Assembly (NCBI GenBank): GCA_902565385.1 | Contig: CACFEW010000004.1 | Span: 1 to 55,355 of the forward strand | Reading direction: 5' to 3' | Length of the DNA: 55,355 nucleotides | Origin: an uncultured Pelagibacteraceae bacterium | GTDB taxonomy: Bacteria > Pseudomonadota > Alphaproteobacteria > Pelagibacterales > Pelagibacteraceae | Shown: positions 37,996 through 46,637 of the stretch, one piece after another | Position numbering within the stretch: position 1 is the stretch's first letter | Layout: the number at the start of each line of letters is the position of its first letter | Position numbers and translations under genes: made by a program | Notes under the pieces: generated by a model | What the model was told of the DNA's origin: nothing | Seen by the model: the letters and a program-made list of their open reading frames with translations, nothing else | The model's database searches: none

Positions 37996-38733
37996 CTATT
38001 TTTTGTTAAATCTAACTTTTCTAAAATTAAGATTTAAAAGATCAATAATTAATATTTGATTTTTTAAAGTTTGCCCAATTTTCATAATCATCTTTAAGGC
38101 TTCATTTGCTTGAGTTGTTCCTACAATTGATGCAGTTGTGCCAAGAACTCCCTCAAATTCACAATTTAGGTCATTGTCTGAAATCTCATTTTCTTGGTAG
38201 AAACTTTTTAAAGAAGCTGTTTTTTTATCGTTAAAATCAAAGGTAAAAACATGTCCATCGAATTTACTGATAGCTCCTATTACCAATTTTTTTTTCAACT
38301 TTACACAGAAATCATTAATTAAAAATTTTGTCTTAAAATTATCTGAACCATCAATAATTATTTCATAATCTTTAATTATATTTTTGATATTATTCTTATT
38401 AAGTCTTGATTTGTAAGTTTTGATTTTAGTAGATGGATTTATTTCCCTCAGTTTTTTTGCTGCTACACTGACTTTTGATTTTTTTATATCTTTAGAAGTA
38501 AATAGACTTTGTCTGTGTATATTAGAAAGATTTATGATATCATTATCAACAAGACCAATAGTTCCAATACCAGCTCTTACTAGATTTTCTGCAGCAGGAC
38601 AACCTAATCCTCCAACACCAACGATTAAAATTTTAGAGGATAAAATTTTTTTTTGACCTTTCGCACCTATATTCTTTAAAACTAATTGTCTTGAGAATCT
38701 TTCAATTTGAGATTTGTTTAGACTTTCTCTCAT
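37996..38733 (-). CDS. ThiF/MoeB/HesA-family adenylyltransferase lacking zinc cysteines
   Basis: The 245-residue E1-like enzyme would adenylate the C-terminus of a small sulfur-carrier protein. The ATP site has ILIVGVGGLGCPAAENLVRA (about 34-53), the loop NLSNIHRQSLF and Lys in SKVSVAAKKL, then DGSDNFKTKFLIND. A candidate catalytic Cys is in NCEFEGVLG. The four Zn-binding cysteines of E. coli MoeB (two CxxC pairs) are missing: the first pair is replaced and the C-terminal pair is absent because the protein ends early. Its start overlaps the dut stop by 4 bp. Whether it serves molybdopterin, thiamine or another pathway is unclear. Confidence 0.82.
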   Translation of the reverse strand: MRESLNKSQIERFSRQLVLKNIGAKGQKKILSSKILIVGVGGLGCPAAENLVRAGIGTIGLVDNDIINLSNIHRQSLFTSKDIKKSKVSVAAKKLREINPSTKIKTYKSRLNKNNIKNIIKDYEIIIDGSDNFKTKFLINDFCVKLKKKLVIGAISKFDGHVFTFDFNDKKTASLKSFYQENEISDNDLNCEFEGVLGTTASIVGTTQANEALKMIMKIGQTLKNQILIIDLLNLNFRKVRFNKK

Positions 38734-39167
38734 TTACCAGTTGAACCAAAACCACCTGCTCCTCTTATTGAATCTGGAAGTTCATTTGTTTCTTCTAGAT
38801 CCATTTTTATAACTGGAGTTAAAATCATTTGAGCAATTCTATCGTTGTTATTGATCTTAAAACTTTTGTTACCATGATTAAATAAAATAACTTTTATTTC
38901 TCCTCTATAATCACTATCAATTGTACCAGGTGTATTTAAAACACTAATATTGCTTTTTGCCGCTAATCCTGACCTTGGTCTTATTTGAATTTCATATTCT
39001 TTAGAAAATGCAACTGATAATCCAGTTGGTACTAGGCATGATTCTCCTGGCTTTAATTCAATTGATTTATCTATATATGCCATTAGATCCATGCCAGATG
39101 CACCATCAGTTTTATATGATGGTAATTTTACAGAAGGTTTTAATTTTTTTACTAAAACTTTAATCAT
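38730..39167 (-). CDS. dut: dUTP pyrophosphatase
   Basis: The 145-residue trimeric enzyme hydrolyses dUTP to dUMP, preventing uracil incorporation. All five family motifs are visible: ASGMDLMAYID (motif 1), RPRSGLAAKSNI (2), GTIDSDYRGEIKVIL (3), RIAQMILTPV (4) and GAGGFGSTG at the C-terminus (5). Length matches the family (about 150). It shares TAATG with the coaBC stop and overlaps the ThiF-like gene by 4 bp, so these genes are one unit with ubiE-ubiB-coaBC. Confidence 0.97.
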   Translation of the reverse strand: MIKVLVKKLKPSVKLPSYKTDGASGMDLMAYIDKSIELKPGESCLVPTGLSVAFSKEYEIQIRPRSGLAAKSNISVLNTPGTIDSDYRGEIKVILFNHGNKSFKINNNDRIAQMILTPVIKMDLEETNELPDSIRGAGGFGSTGK

Positions 39168-40366
39168 TAGTTTAAATGATCAATGATTTTTTCGACTAAT
39201 TCATCTGAAATTTCTGATTTAGATTTATACTTAAGTCTTTCTATTTTTTTATCTTTATAAAGAATTGATACTTCATTAAAATCTGATTCAAAACCAATTG
39301 ATTTATTTGATACATCATTTGCAACTATCCAGTCACAATTTTTTTCACTTAGTTTTTTATTAGCATAGTTTTCCAAATCATTCGTTTCAGCTGCAAAGCC
39401 TACTACAAGTTTTGGTCTTAAGGAGTTATGATTAGAGACATAATCAAGAATATCGACATTTTTTTCCAAATCTAAACTAATTTTATCTTGTTTCTTTATT
39501 TTTGTTTTAGAAATTTCTTTCACTTTATAATCACACACTGCTGCTGAAAATATTGCAATTTCGGCTGGTAAACTTTTAAGTGTCGATTGAAACATTTCTT
39601 CAGCAGTTTCAACTTTGATCAAATTAATATCATTATTTATATCTAAGTTTGTTGGTCCTGAAATTAAAGTTGTTTCAAAACCCTTTTTTGATAATGATTT
39701 CGCAATTTCATAGCCTTGCTTACCACTGGATTTATTAGATATATATCTTACTGGATCAATGTACTCTTTGGTTGGTCCTGCGGTCACGATTGCCTTTAAT
39801 TTATTTTTTTGTTTTAAATTTTTGAAATAAATTTTAAGTTTATCTATTATCTCTTTTGGTTCGGACATTTTACCTTCACCGTATTCTCCACATGCCATAT
39901 CTCCAATTTCAGGGCCAATTAATTCATAGTTATAGGTTTTTAGTTTTGTTATATTTTGTTTAGTAGATTGATGTTCCCACATTCTTACATTCATTGCAGG
40001 AGCAATAAAAATTTTTTTGTTTGACGCAAGAGCAACAGTTGAAGCTAAATCATCTGAACTTCCACTAGCAAGTTTAGATATTGTATTAGCTGTTGCAGGG
40101 GCAATTAAAATGAGATCTGCCCATCTTGAAAGACTAATATGATCCATTTCTGCCTCATTTTCTATACTAAAAAGATCCTGATAAACTTTAGATTGAGATA
40201 ATGAAGTAATTGAAAGAGGTGTAACAAATTCAGCACCACTTTTAGTAAGAATTGTTTTTATAATTACACCGTCTTTTTTTAGAAGTCTGATTAATTCAAG
40301 ACTTTTATATGCAGCTATACCTCCACAAATTATTAATAAGATTTTTTTATTATTCAAGTTACCCAT
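39167..40366 (-). CDS. coaBC: Phosphopantothenoylcysteine synthetase/decarboxylase (CoaBC)
   Basis: The 399-residue bifunctional enzyme makes 4'-phosphopantetheine for coenzyme A. The N-terminal flavoprotein CoaC domain (about 1-190) has ICGGIAAYKSLELIRLL, the PAMNVRMWEHQS motif and a Cys-containing GDMACGEYGEG lid. The C-terminal CoaB domain has TAGPTKEYIDPVRYISNKSS and a Lys-rich CTP-binding region. Length matches (E. coli 406). It lies 8 bp after ubiB and shares TAATG with dut, a dfp-dut pairing widespread in proteobacteria. Confidence 0.97.
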   Translation of the reverse strand: MGNLNNKKILLIICGGIAAYKSLELIRLLKKDGVIIKTILTKSGAEFVTPLSITSLSQSKVYQDLFSIENEAEMDHISLSRWADLILIAPATANTISKLASGSSDDLASTVALASNKKIFIAPAMNVRMWEHQSTKQNITKLKTYNYELIGPEIGDMACGEYGEGKMSEPKEIIDKLKIYFKNLKQKNKLKAIVTAGPTKEYIDPVRYISNKSSGKQGYEIAKSLSKKGFETTLISGPTNLDINNDINLIKVETAEEMFQSTLKSLPAEIAIFSAAVCDYKVKEISKTKIKKQDKISLDLEKNVDILDYVSNHNSLRPKLVVGFAAETNDLENYANKKLSEKNCDWIVANDVSNKSIGFESDFNEVSILYKDKKIERLKYKSKSEISDELVEKIIDHLN

Positions 40367-40374
40367 GGAGTGAA

Positions 40375-41943
40375 TTAAAATACCAATAGACCTAAAATTA
40401 CAAGGACTAAAAAGCCAATAATAGATTGATTTCTAAAAGTGGTCATTTCTGATTTTTTTGTATTCAAAGCGGTATAAGAGTTTGAATTCTGTGGAATTTG
40501 ACCACTAGCCAAATATGTTAAAGCTTGATTAGCTTTATCCATTATTTCTGGAAATTCTGGTAATCTTTTAATAACCTCTGAAGTACTTTGAATCGTTTCA
40601 TTAATTGTGGTCATAGGATCTTTTGTTTCTCTTAACCAGTTTTCTAAAACAGGTTTGGATGTAGTCCAAATATTTGTATTTGGATTTAATTTTCTGGCCA
40701 CTCCTTCCACAACAACCATTGTTTTTTGTAGCATCAAAAGCTGGGGTTGTGTTTGCATGTTAAATTTTTCTGTAACATCAAATAATTGCTTTAATAATTT
40801 CCCACCAGAAATATCTTTAACTGTTTGACCAAAAATTGGTTCACCAATTGACCTCAGAGCTTGAGCAAGGTCATCAATTGGAACCTCTTTAGGAACCAGT
40901 CCAGCAACTAAATGTACTTCTGCTACTTTACGATAATCTCTTTGAATGAAGCCAAATAATATTTCTGCTAAAAATCTTTTACTCATTTTATCAAGTCTTC
41001 CCATTATTCCAAAATCAATTGGAACTATTTGACCATTACTATCTATAAATATATTTCCTTGATGCATATCAGCATGAAAAAATCCGTCTCGTACAGCATG
41101 TCTTAGAAAATTTTGTATAATATCATTCGCAATTTTTTCAGTATCTACATTTCTTCTTTTTAGTTCCTCAGTTTCTCTAATAGAAATTCCATCAACCCAA
41201 TCTAATGTCATCACATTTTCACTTGTAAAGTTCCAATAAATTTGTGGAATTCTAAATCCAATATCATTTTTTGTGTTTTCTGCGTATTCATTTGCAGCTG
41301 CGGCCTCAAATCTGAGGTCCATCTCTAGGTTGGTTATCTCCTTTAATAAGAAAACTACTTCGACTAATTTTAGTCTTTTAGTTTTTTTGATGAAAGACTC
41401 AATTAGAAAAGCAAATAGCATCATTGCATCTATCTCCTCATTAAAAATTTTTTTAATATTTGGACGTAAAATTTTTATAGCTACATCTTTAATAGTCCCG
41501 TTATCATCTATTTGTGCTTTATGAACTTGTGCTATCGATGCGGCGGCAACTGGTTCACTTAAGTCTATAATTGAATTGTATGTATCTATACCTAAATCAT
41601 TTTTTATTATCTCTTTTGCCTCAATTAATGGAAATGGTGGGAGTTTGTCTTGAAGATTTTCAAGTTTTTTTGAAAGCTCTTCCCCAATAATATCTGGACG
41701 GGTTGCAAGAAATTGCCCAAGTTTAATAAAAGTTGTACCCAATGACTCCAATGAGTCAGATAAACGTTCACCCTCACTTTTATATTCATCCATTTTTTTT
41801 TTTGAAGAAAGTGATATTGATAAAATTTTGAATAGAATTTTTATTGAAAATGGCGGTTCATGAAATTTTGAGACTATGTTCAATATGTCAGATTTTGCAA
41901 CTTTTCTACCAATTTTAAATAAAGTGAGTAATCTTTTAAACAT
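40375..41943 (-). CDS. ubiB: Ubiquinone biosynthesis protein UbiB (ADCK-like)
   Basis: The 522-residue atypical kinase-like ATPase supports ubiquinone synthesis at the membrane. The diagnostic KxGQ motif is in TFIKLGQFLATRPDIIG (about 70-86). An Ala-rich loop AAASIAQVHKA follows, then HADMHQGNIFID (catalytic loop) and IDFGIMGRL (metal loop). One hydrophobic segment ends the protein (SIIGFLVLVILGLLVF). I chose ATG 41943, which shares TAATG with ubiE; another ATG 12 bp upstream adds only MENL. The ubiE-ubiB-coaBC order is typical. Confidence 0.95.
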   Translation of the reverse strand: MFKRLLTLFKIGRKVAKSDILNIVSKFHEPPFSIKILFKILSISLSSKKKMDEYKSEGERLSDSLESLGTTFIKLGQFLATRPDIIGEELSKKLENLQDKLPPFPLIEAKEIIKNDLGIDTYNSIIDLSEPVAAASIAQVHKAQIDDNGTIKDVAIKILRPNIKKIFNEEIDAMMLFAFLIESFIKKTKRLKLVEVVFLLKEITNLEMDLRFEAAAANEYAENTKNDIGFRIPQIYWNFTSENVMTLDWVDGISIRETEELKRRNVDTEKIANDIIQNFLRHAVRDGFFHADMHQGNIFIDSNGQIVPIDFGIMGRLDKMSKRFLAEILFGFIQRDYRKVAEVHLVAGLVPKEVPIDDLAQALRSIGEPIFGQTVKDISGGKLLKQLFDVTEKFNMQTQPQLLMLQKTMVVVEGVARKLNPNTNIWTTSKPVLENWLRETKDPMTTINETIQSTSEVIKRLPEFPEIMDKANQALTYLASGQIPQNSNSYTALNTKKSEMTTFRNQSIIGFLVLVILGLLVF

Positions 41944-42647
41944 TAGATTTTCCAACCACTATGAATCGAAACTATACCGTTAGTTAAATTTCTATAATTA
42001 CACTTTTTAAAGTTGTTGCTAACCATTAACTCTAATAATTCATCTTGGTTAACAAATTCCTCGATACTTTTTATTAAATATTCATAAGGTTCTCTTTTAC
42101 CAACTATATATTTACCAACCAAAGGTATCAGTTTTGAATATTGCTTGTAAACATACTCAAAATTTTCATTTTGTATTTTAGAAAATTCTAAACATAAAAA
42201 TCTTCCACCAGGTTTCAATACCCTGTAAGCCTCAGATAAAACTTTGTTTAAATTTATCGTATTTCTTATACCAAAACTAATTGTGTAAAAATCAAATGAA
42301 TTTTCCTCTAAAGGAAGCTTTTCAGCTTTAGAAATTATCCAACTGATGTTTTTGTAATTAACTAATTTGATTTTACCTTTTTTAATCATTCCTTTATTTG
42401 GATCAACACAAGTTATATTATTGTTATCATCAGTACTATCTAGAAAAAGTTTTCCAATATCACCCGTGCCACATGCAACATCAATTAAATTTTGATTTTT
42501 TGATGGATTCATCATATTAATTAAATTTCTTTTCCAAAGTCTATGAACCCCGAGCGACATAAAGTCATTCATCAAATCATATTTATCAAAAACTTGATCA
42601 AATACACCCTGAACTAATCCTTTTTTATTTTGAAGATATTGTTCCAT
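41943..42647 (-). CDS. ubiE: Ubiquinone/menaquinone C-methyltransferase
   Basis: The 234-residue SAM-dependent enzyme methylates the ring carbon of the quinone precursor. The SAM-binding motif LIDVACGTGDIGKLFL is at about 55-70, and family patterns include FDKYDLMNDFMSLGVHRLWK (about 18-37) and KPGGRFLCLEFSK. Length is slightly short of E. coli (251). It diverges from mutM with 33 bp between them. The window also has the coq7-type hydroxylase, so at least three ubiquinone genes are here. Confidence 0.96.
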   Translation of the reverse strand: MEQYLQNKKGLVQGVFDQVFDKYDLMNDFMSLGVHRLWKRNLINMMNPSKNQNLIDVACGTGDIGKLFLDSTDDNNNITCVDPNKGMIKKGKIKLVNYKNISWIISKAEKLPLEENSFDFYTISFGIRNTINLNKVLSEAYRVLKPGGRFLCLEFSKIQNENFEYVYKQYSKLIPLVGKYIVGKREPYEYLIKSIEEFVNQDELLELMVSNNFKKCNYRNLTNGIVSIHSGWKI

Positions 42648-42680
42648 TTTTAATTAATTATAAGTGTAATATAGTATCAA

Positions 42681-43547
42681 ATGCCAGAATTACCAGAAGT
42701 AGAAATTGTAAAACAATCACTTACAAAAAATATAAAAGGAAAAAAAATAATAAAAGTTTCAGTAAGAAATAGAAATTTGAGATTTAAAGTAAATTCATCA
42801 TTTGAGCACTATTTAAAAAGCAAACGTATTTCAAACATAAGCAGATTTTCTAAGTATTTGGTAATAGAGCTTGAAAATCAAAGTTTTTGCATAATTCATC
42901 TTGGAATGTCTGGAACTATTCATATAGTAAAAAATAAAAAAAATAATTCATTTTCAAATACTAGTTTTTATAGCTCACCAAATTTACCTAAAAAACACAA
43001 TCATATTGAGTTTTTTTTTAAAGATTTAAGAATGATTTATAATGATCCAAGAAGATTTGGTTTTTTTCAATTAATTTCAAATAAAAATGTTTTTAATAAA
43101 AGATTTCATAATTATGGCCCAGAACCTTTTGATAAAAAATTTAATTTAAAGTACGTAACTAAATATTTTGAAGGTAAAAATAAAAGTATAAAAAATTTTT
43201 TGATAGATCAAAGATTTGTTTCTGGAATTGGAAACATTTATGCAAGTGAAATTCTGTATTTATCTAAAATTCATCCACTTAAAGCAGCAAAAAGATTAAA
43301 TAAATCTCAATGTAAAGAATTAATTCTTAATTCAAAAAAAATTTTGCTTAATGCCATAAAAAAAGGAGGTTCAACAATTAGAGATTTTAAAAATACAAGA
43401 GGTAATACAGGTCATTTTCAAAAAGAATTCCAAGTTTACGGTAGAAATAATTTAAATTGTAAAAGACCAGGCTGCTTTGCTAAAATTTGCAAAATTAATC
43501 AATCAAATAGATCCACTTTTTTGTGCAAAAAATGTCAAAAAATATAA
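42681..43547 (+). CDS. mutM: Formamidopyrimidine-DNA glycosylase
   Basis: The 288-residue enzyme excises 8-oxoguanine and ring-opened purines. The N-terminus MPELPEVEIVKQSL gives the catalytic Pro2 and Glu3. The H2TH region has LIDQRFVSGIGNIYASEIL (about 174-192). The C-terminal zinc finger has the form CxxxxC-...-CxxC (CKRPGC, then CKKC), the longer-spaced type. Length is a little over E. coli (269) because of Lys-rich insertions near 85-100. Together with nth it represents oxidative base repair. Confidence 0.96.
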   Translation: MPELPEVEIVKQSLTKNIKGKKIIKVSVRNRNLRFKVNSSFEHYLKSKRISNISRFSKYLVIELENQSFCIIHLGMSGTIHIVKNKKNNSFSNTSFYSSPNLPKKHNHIEFFFKDLRMIYNDPRRFGFFQLISNKNVFNKRFHNYGPEPFDKKFNLKYVTKYFEGKNKSIKNFLIDQRFVSGIGNIYASEILYLSKIHPLKAAKRLNKSQCKELILNSKKILLNAIKKGGSTIRDFKNTRGNTGHFQKEFQVYGRNNLNCKRPGCFAKICKINQSNRSTFLCKKCQKI

Positions 43548-43555
43548 ATATATTA

Positions 43556-43584
43556 TTGACCATATCTATTTAAGCCGCTATACC
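43556..43584 (+). promoter_or_regulatory. Probable rpsT promoter, nearly leaderless
   Basis: TTGACC (43556-43561) and TATACC (43579-43584) are separated by 17 bp. Transcription would begin at about 43590-43592, only 4-6 bases before the rpsT ATG at 43596, so the message would be almost leaderless. Confidence 0.55.
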
Positions 43585-43595
43585 CCTGCAAAATA

Positions 43596-43856
43596 ATGGC
43601 TAATACAAAATCAGCAATCAAAAGAATAAGACGAATATCAAAACAGACAGTTGTTAATAAAGCTAGAAAAAGTAAATACAAGAATGCTCTAAAGAAGATG
43701 AACGCTCTAATTGAGAGTAAAAAGAAAAAAGAGGCTTTAAAATTCTTACCTAAGTTGAATTCAGAGCTTATGAAAGTTGCAAAAACTGGAATTATAAAAA
43801 AACAAAATGCGTCTAGAAATATTTCGAGAATAACAAAAAAAATAGCTTCATTGTAA
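43596..43856 (+). CDS. rpsT: 30S ribosomal protein S20
   Basis: The 86-residue, very basic protein binds the 5' domain of 16S rRNA. The start MANTKSAIKRIRRISKQTVV and the Ala-Ser-Arg-containing C-terminal part (KKQNASRNISRITKKIASL) are typical of S20. Length matches (E. coli 87). It lies upstream of dnaA, as in many alphaproteobacteria, separated by 272 bp of AT-rich DNA. Confidence 0.97.
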   Translation: MANTKSAIKRIRRISKQTVVNKARKSKYKNALKKMNALIESKKKKEALKFLPKLNSELMKVAKTGIIKKQNASRNISRITKKIASL

Positions 43857-44128
43857 CCGTCTATACTTCAAGTTGATTCAACTTCAAGAATACGCATTAT
43901 ATATGAGCTGGTGATTTAATATTACAATATTTAGAATTAGTAAAAAAATATTATATTTAATTCAATCATAAATTTTATTTTTTTTTAATACATAAAAAAA
44001 AAATTTGTCAAAGAATTTTTTTAAAAAAAATTTTTTACACAATCCCAGATTTAATTTTTTTTTGATTAAAGAAAATAATTTGTTGCATTAAGAACTATAA
44101 ATGATGTAACTGGACTCTCTCCAAAAAA
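43857..44128. other. AT-rich gap between rpsT and dnaA
   Basis: This 272-bp gap is among the longest non-coding stretches in the window. It has long A and T runs (about 43980-44030 and 44050-44065) and one relaxed DnaA-box-like TTTTACACA (44032-44040). No TTATCCACA cluster, no GATC or repeat array and no convincing ORF were found. It probably holds the dnaA promoter, which I could not place with confidence. A replication origin is possible but unsupported. Confidence 0.4.
43866..43888. repeat. Palindrome with flanking CTTCAAG repeats after rpsT
   Basis: AAGTTGA-T-TCAACTT (43870-43884) is a perfect 7-bp inverted repeat with a 1-base centre. CTTCAAG occurs at both edges (43866-43872 and 43882-43888). 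No T-run follows, so it does not look like an intrinsic terminator. Its dyad shape fits a repressor site upstream of dnaA, which is only an inference. Confidence 0.5.
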
Positions 44129-45535
44129 ATGAGCAAAACTTATACAAATAAAAATTTCGATAAAGCTAATTTAGATTGGTCATTAATACAATCTGACTTA
44201 AAAATAAAATTAGGTATAGATGTTTATGAGAGTTGGATTAAAAAGATTGGGTTATTTGAGGAATTTAATAATTATATTTTGCTTGCAGTTCCTACTAGGT
44301 TCATTCGTGATTGGATCACGTCAAGATATTTAGATCAGATCTTGCAAACTATAAAAAAGCATAAAAAAGGGATTATAAGAATAGAGTTTAAAATCATTGA
44401 GAATAAAGACGATACTTTTACCAATTCAAATGATCAAAATAAAATTAGTGATTTAGAGAATATTTCATTTATCAAAGACTCATACCTTCAATATAACCGA
44501 ATAGACCCCAATAAGAGATTTGAAAATTTTTTAATTGGTTCAAGTAATAAGATTGCTTTTGAGGCTTCTTTAAAAGTTTCAGAAAACATTTCATATTATA
44601 ATCCACTTTATGTTTACGGTGGTGTTGGACTTGGGAAAACGCATTTATTGAATTCGATTGGACATGAAATGAATAAATATAAAAAAGTAATGTTTATTTC
44701 TGCCGAGCGATTTATGTATCAATTTGTAAAATCAATAAAATCTAATGATATGGTTAAATTCAAAGAATATTTTAGAAACACTGATGTATTAATAATAGAT
44801 GACATTCAATTTATGAATGGGAAAGAGGCTATGCAAGAGGAGTTTTTCCACACTTTTAACGCTCTTTTAGAGAAAGGTTCACAAATTATTGTATCTGCAG
44901 ATAGACCTCCAAATAAGCTAATAAGAATTCAAGAGAGAATAAAATCACGTTTTTCTGGTGGATTAGTGGTGGATATTCAAAAACCTGAGTATGACCTTAG
45001 AAAAAAAATTCTTAATCATAAAATTGATGAGTTGATGAGTTTGTATTCAGGCAAATTAGATATTTCAGAGGAGATCAAAGATTTCATAAGCACCAAGATA
45101 ACAACAAATGTGAGAGAATTAGTTGGAGCTATAAATCGAATTGTCTCTTTTTCTAGAATTTATAATAAACTACCGAACTTAGCTGAAACAAAAGTTGTTT
45201 TGAAAGATTTACTAAATTTAAACGAAAATGCTGTAACTATAGACGCAATCCAAACTATTGTTTGTAAATTTTTTAAAATTAGTAAAAATGAAATGTTATC
45301 CTCAAGAAGGTCTAGATATTTGGTTAGACCTAGACAAACTGCAATTTATTTAACTAAACTCTTAACCACAAAGTCTTTACCAGAAATTGGACGAGAATTC
45401 TCTAATCGTGATCACACAACAATAATTCATTCGGTCAAAACAATTGAGCAATTAAAGGAAAAAAACCCAGACATGAAGGATAATATTAATAAATTAAAAA
45501 ATATCATACTTTACAACAGAGAAAATGAAATTTAG
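44129..45535 (+). CDS. dnaA: Chromosomal replication initiator DnaA
   Basis: The 468-residue AAA+ protein opens the replication origin. Domain I (about 1-85) includes SWIKKIGLFEEFNNYILLAV. The AAA+ domain has NPLYVYGGVGLGKTHLLNSI (Walker A) and DVLIIDDIQFMNGKE (Walker B). Domain IV ends with the DNA-binding signature RDHTTIIHSVKTIE. Length matches the family (E. coli 467). It overlaps dnaN by 11 bp, so the initiator and sliding clamp are co-expressed. No recF follows. Confidence 0.98.
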   Translation: MSKTYTNKNFDKANLDWSLIQSDLKIKLGIDVYESWIKKIGLFEEFNNYILLAVPTRFIRDWITSRYLDQILQTIKKHKKGIIRIEFKIIENKDDTFTNSNDQNKISDLENISFIKDSYLQYNRIDPNKRFENFLIGSSNKIAFEASLKVSENISYYNPLYVYGGVGLGKTHLLNSIGHEMNKYKKVMFISAERFMYQFVKSIKSNDMVKFKEYFRNTDVLIIDDIQFMNGKEAMQEEFFHTFNALLEKGSQIIVSADRPPNKLIRIQERIKSRFSGGLVVDIQKPEYDLRKKILNHKIDELMSLYSGKLDISEEIKDFISTKITTNVRELVGAINRIVSFSRIYNKLPNLAETKVVLKDLLNLNENAVTIDAIQTIVCKFFKISKNEMLSSRRSRYLVRPRQTAIYLTKLLTTKSLPEIGREFSNRDHTTIIHSVKTIEQLKEKNPDMKDNINKLKNIILYNRENEI

Positions 45536-46637
45536 CGTTAATCAAAAAGATCTTCAGGAAGCCTTAAGTTATTGTCAGGGAGTAATTGAAAAAAGAAGCA
45601 CCCTCCCAATATTATCAAATGTTTTATTAGATGCTGGTAATTCAAAACTAACAATTACTGCTACAGATTTAGATTTAATTTTTGTTCATCAAATAAACAA
45701 TGTTGAGATTTTACAGGAGGGAAAAACAACCACCTCTTCATCTATAATGTTTGATATTGTGAGAAAGTTCTCTTCAGATAAAAAAATAAATCTATCGATG
45801 AATAATGATAACAAACTTCAGCTTGAATCAGAGCAATCAATATTTAATTTGAATTGTATAAGCTCTTCAGAGTTTCCATTGACAGATGAAAATTTCAATC
45901 AAAACGATTTTAAGATTAATTCAAAACATTTTTTAAAACTATTAAATAAATGTAAATTTTCAGTCTCTAGTGACGAGACGAGACACTACTTGAGTGGTAT
46001 ATATTTTCATCAAACTGAGGTTGATGATAAAGTTTATCTTACAGCTGCAGCAACTGATAGTCACAGGATGTCTATATCTAAAATTAGAATAAATGATAAA
46101 ATAAATTTTGATCCAATAATTCTTCCTAAGAAAACTATTTTTCAACTTTGCAATTTACTCGATAGCTACGATGGAGATTTAAAAATATCTAATTTAAAAT
46201 CAAAAATAAAGTTTGAGTTAACTAATAGTATTTTAATTTCAAAATTAATTGATGGGAAATTTCCAAATTATATACAAGTGATTCCTAAAAATAACCAAAA
46301 AAAATTAGAGACTGATTTAAAACCATTTTTAGGATCTATTGATAGAGTAGCATCTGTCTCTTTAGACAAAAAAGATGGCGTAAAATTTCAATTATCTCAA
46401 GATAACCTAAATCTATCTGTCAATAATACAAATAGTGGAGATGGTAATGAAACTCTTAATGTAAAATTTAATTATGATTTAGAAATAAGTTTTAATTCTA
46501 GATATTTAATTGATGTAGCATCACAGCTTGAGGGAGATAAAATAGAATTGTTTTTTAATGACTCAGGTTCGCCAGCTTTAATAAAGGACCCAAGCGATTT
46601 CGATAGCATATATGTTGTGATGCCAATGAAGGGTTAA
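45525..46637 (+). CDS. dnaN: DNA polymerase III beta subunit (sliding clamp)
   Basis: The 370-residue clamp holds the polymerase on DNA. Three repeated clamp domains of about 120 residues are visible. Family patterns include QGVIEKRSTLPILSNVLLDA near the N-terminus, TDSHRMSISKI, and the C-terminal YVVMPMKG, matching the usual MPMRL/V ending. Length matches (E. coli 366). It starts inside the end of dnaA (11-bp overlap). Its stop and that of the convergent plsC-like gene share the palindrome TTAA. Confidence 0.97.
   Translation: MKFSVNQKDLQEALSYCQGVIEKRSTLPILSNVLLDAGNSKLTITATDLDLIFVHQINNVEILQEGKTTTSSSIMFDIVRKFSSDKKINLSMNNDNKLQLESEQSIFNLNCISSSEFPLTDENFNQNDFKINSKHFLKLLNKCKFSVSSDETRHYLSGIYFHQTEVDDKVYLTAAATDSHRMSISKIRINDKINFDPIILPKKTIFQLCNLLDSYDGDLKISNLKSKIKFELTNSILISKLIDGKFPNYIQVIPKNNQKKLETDLKPFLGSIDRVASVSLDKKDGVKFQLSQDNLNLSVNNTNSGDGNETLNVKFNYDLEISFNSRYLIDVASQLEGDKIELFFNDSGSPALIKDPSDFDSIYVVMPMKG

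Noticed and set aside
43857-44128. Replication origin between rpsT and dnaA
   Set aside because: The region is AT-rich but has only one relaxed DnaA-box-like sequence (TTTTACACA), no cluster and no iterons. The origin is often not next to dnaA in alphaproteobacteria.
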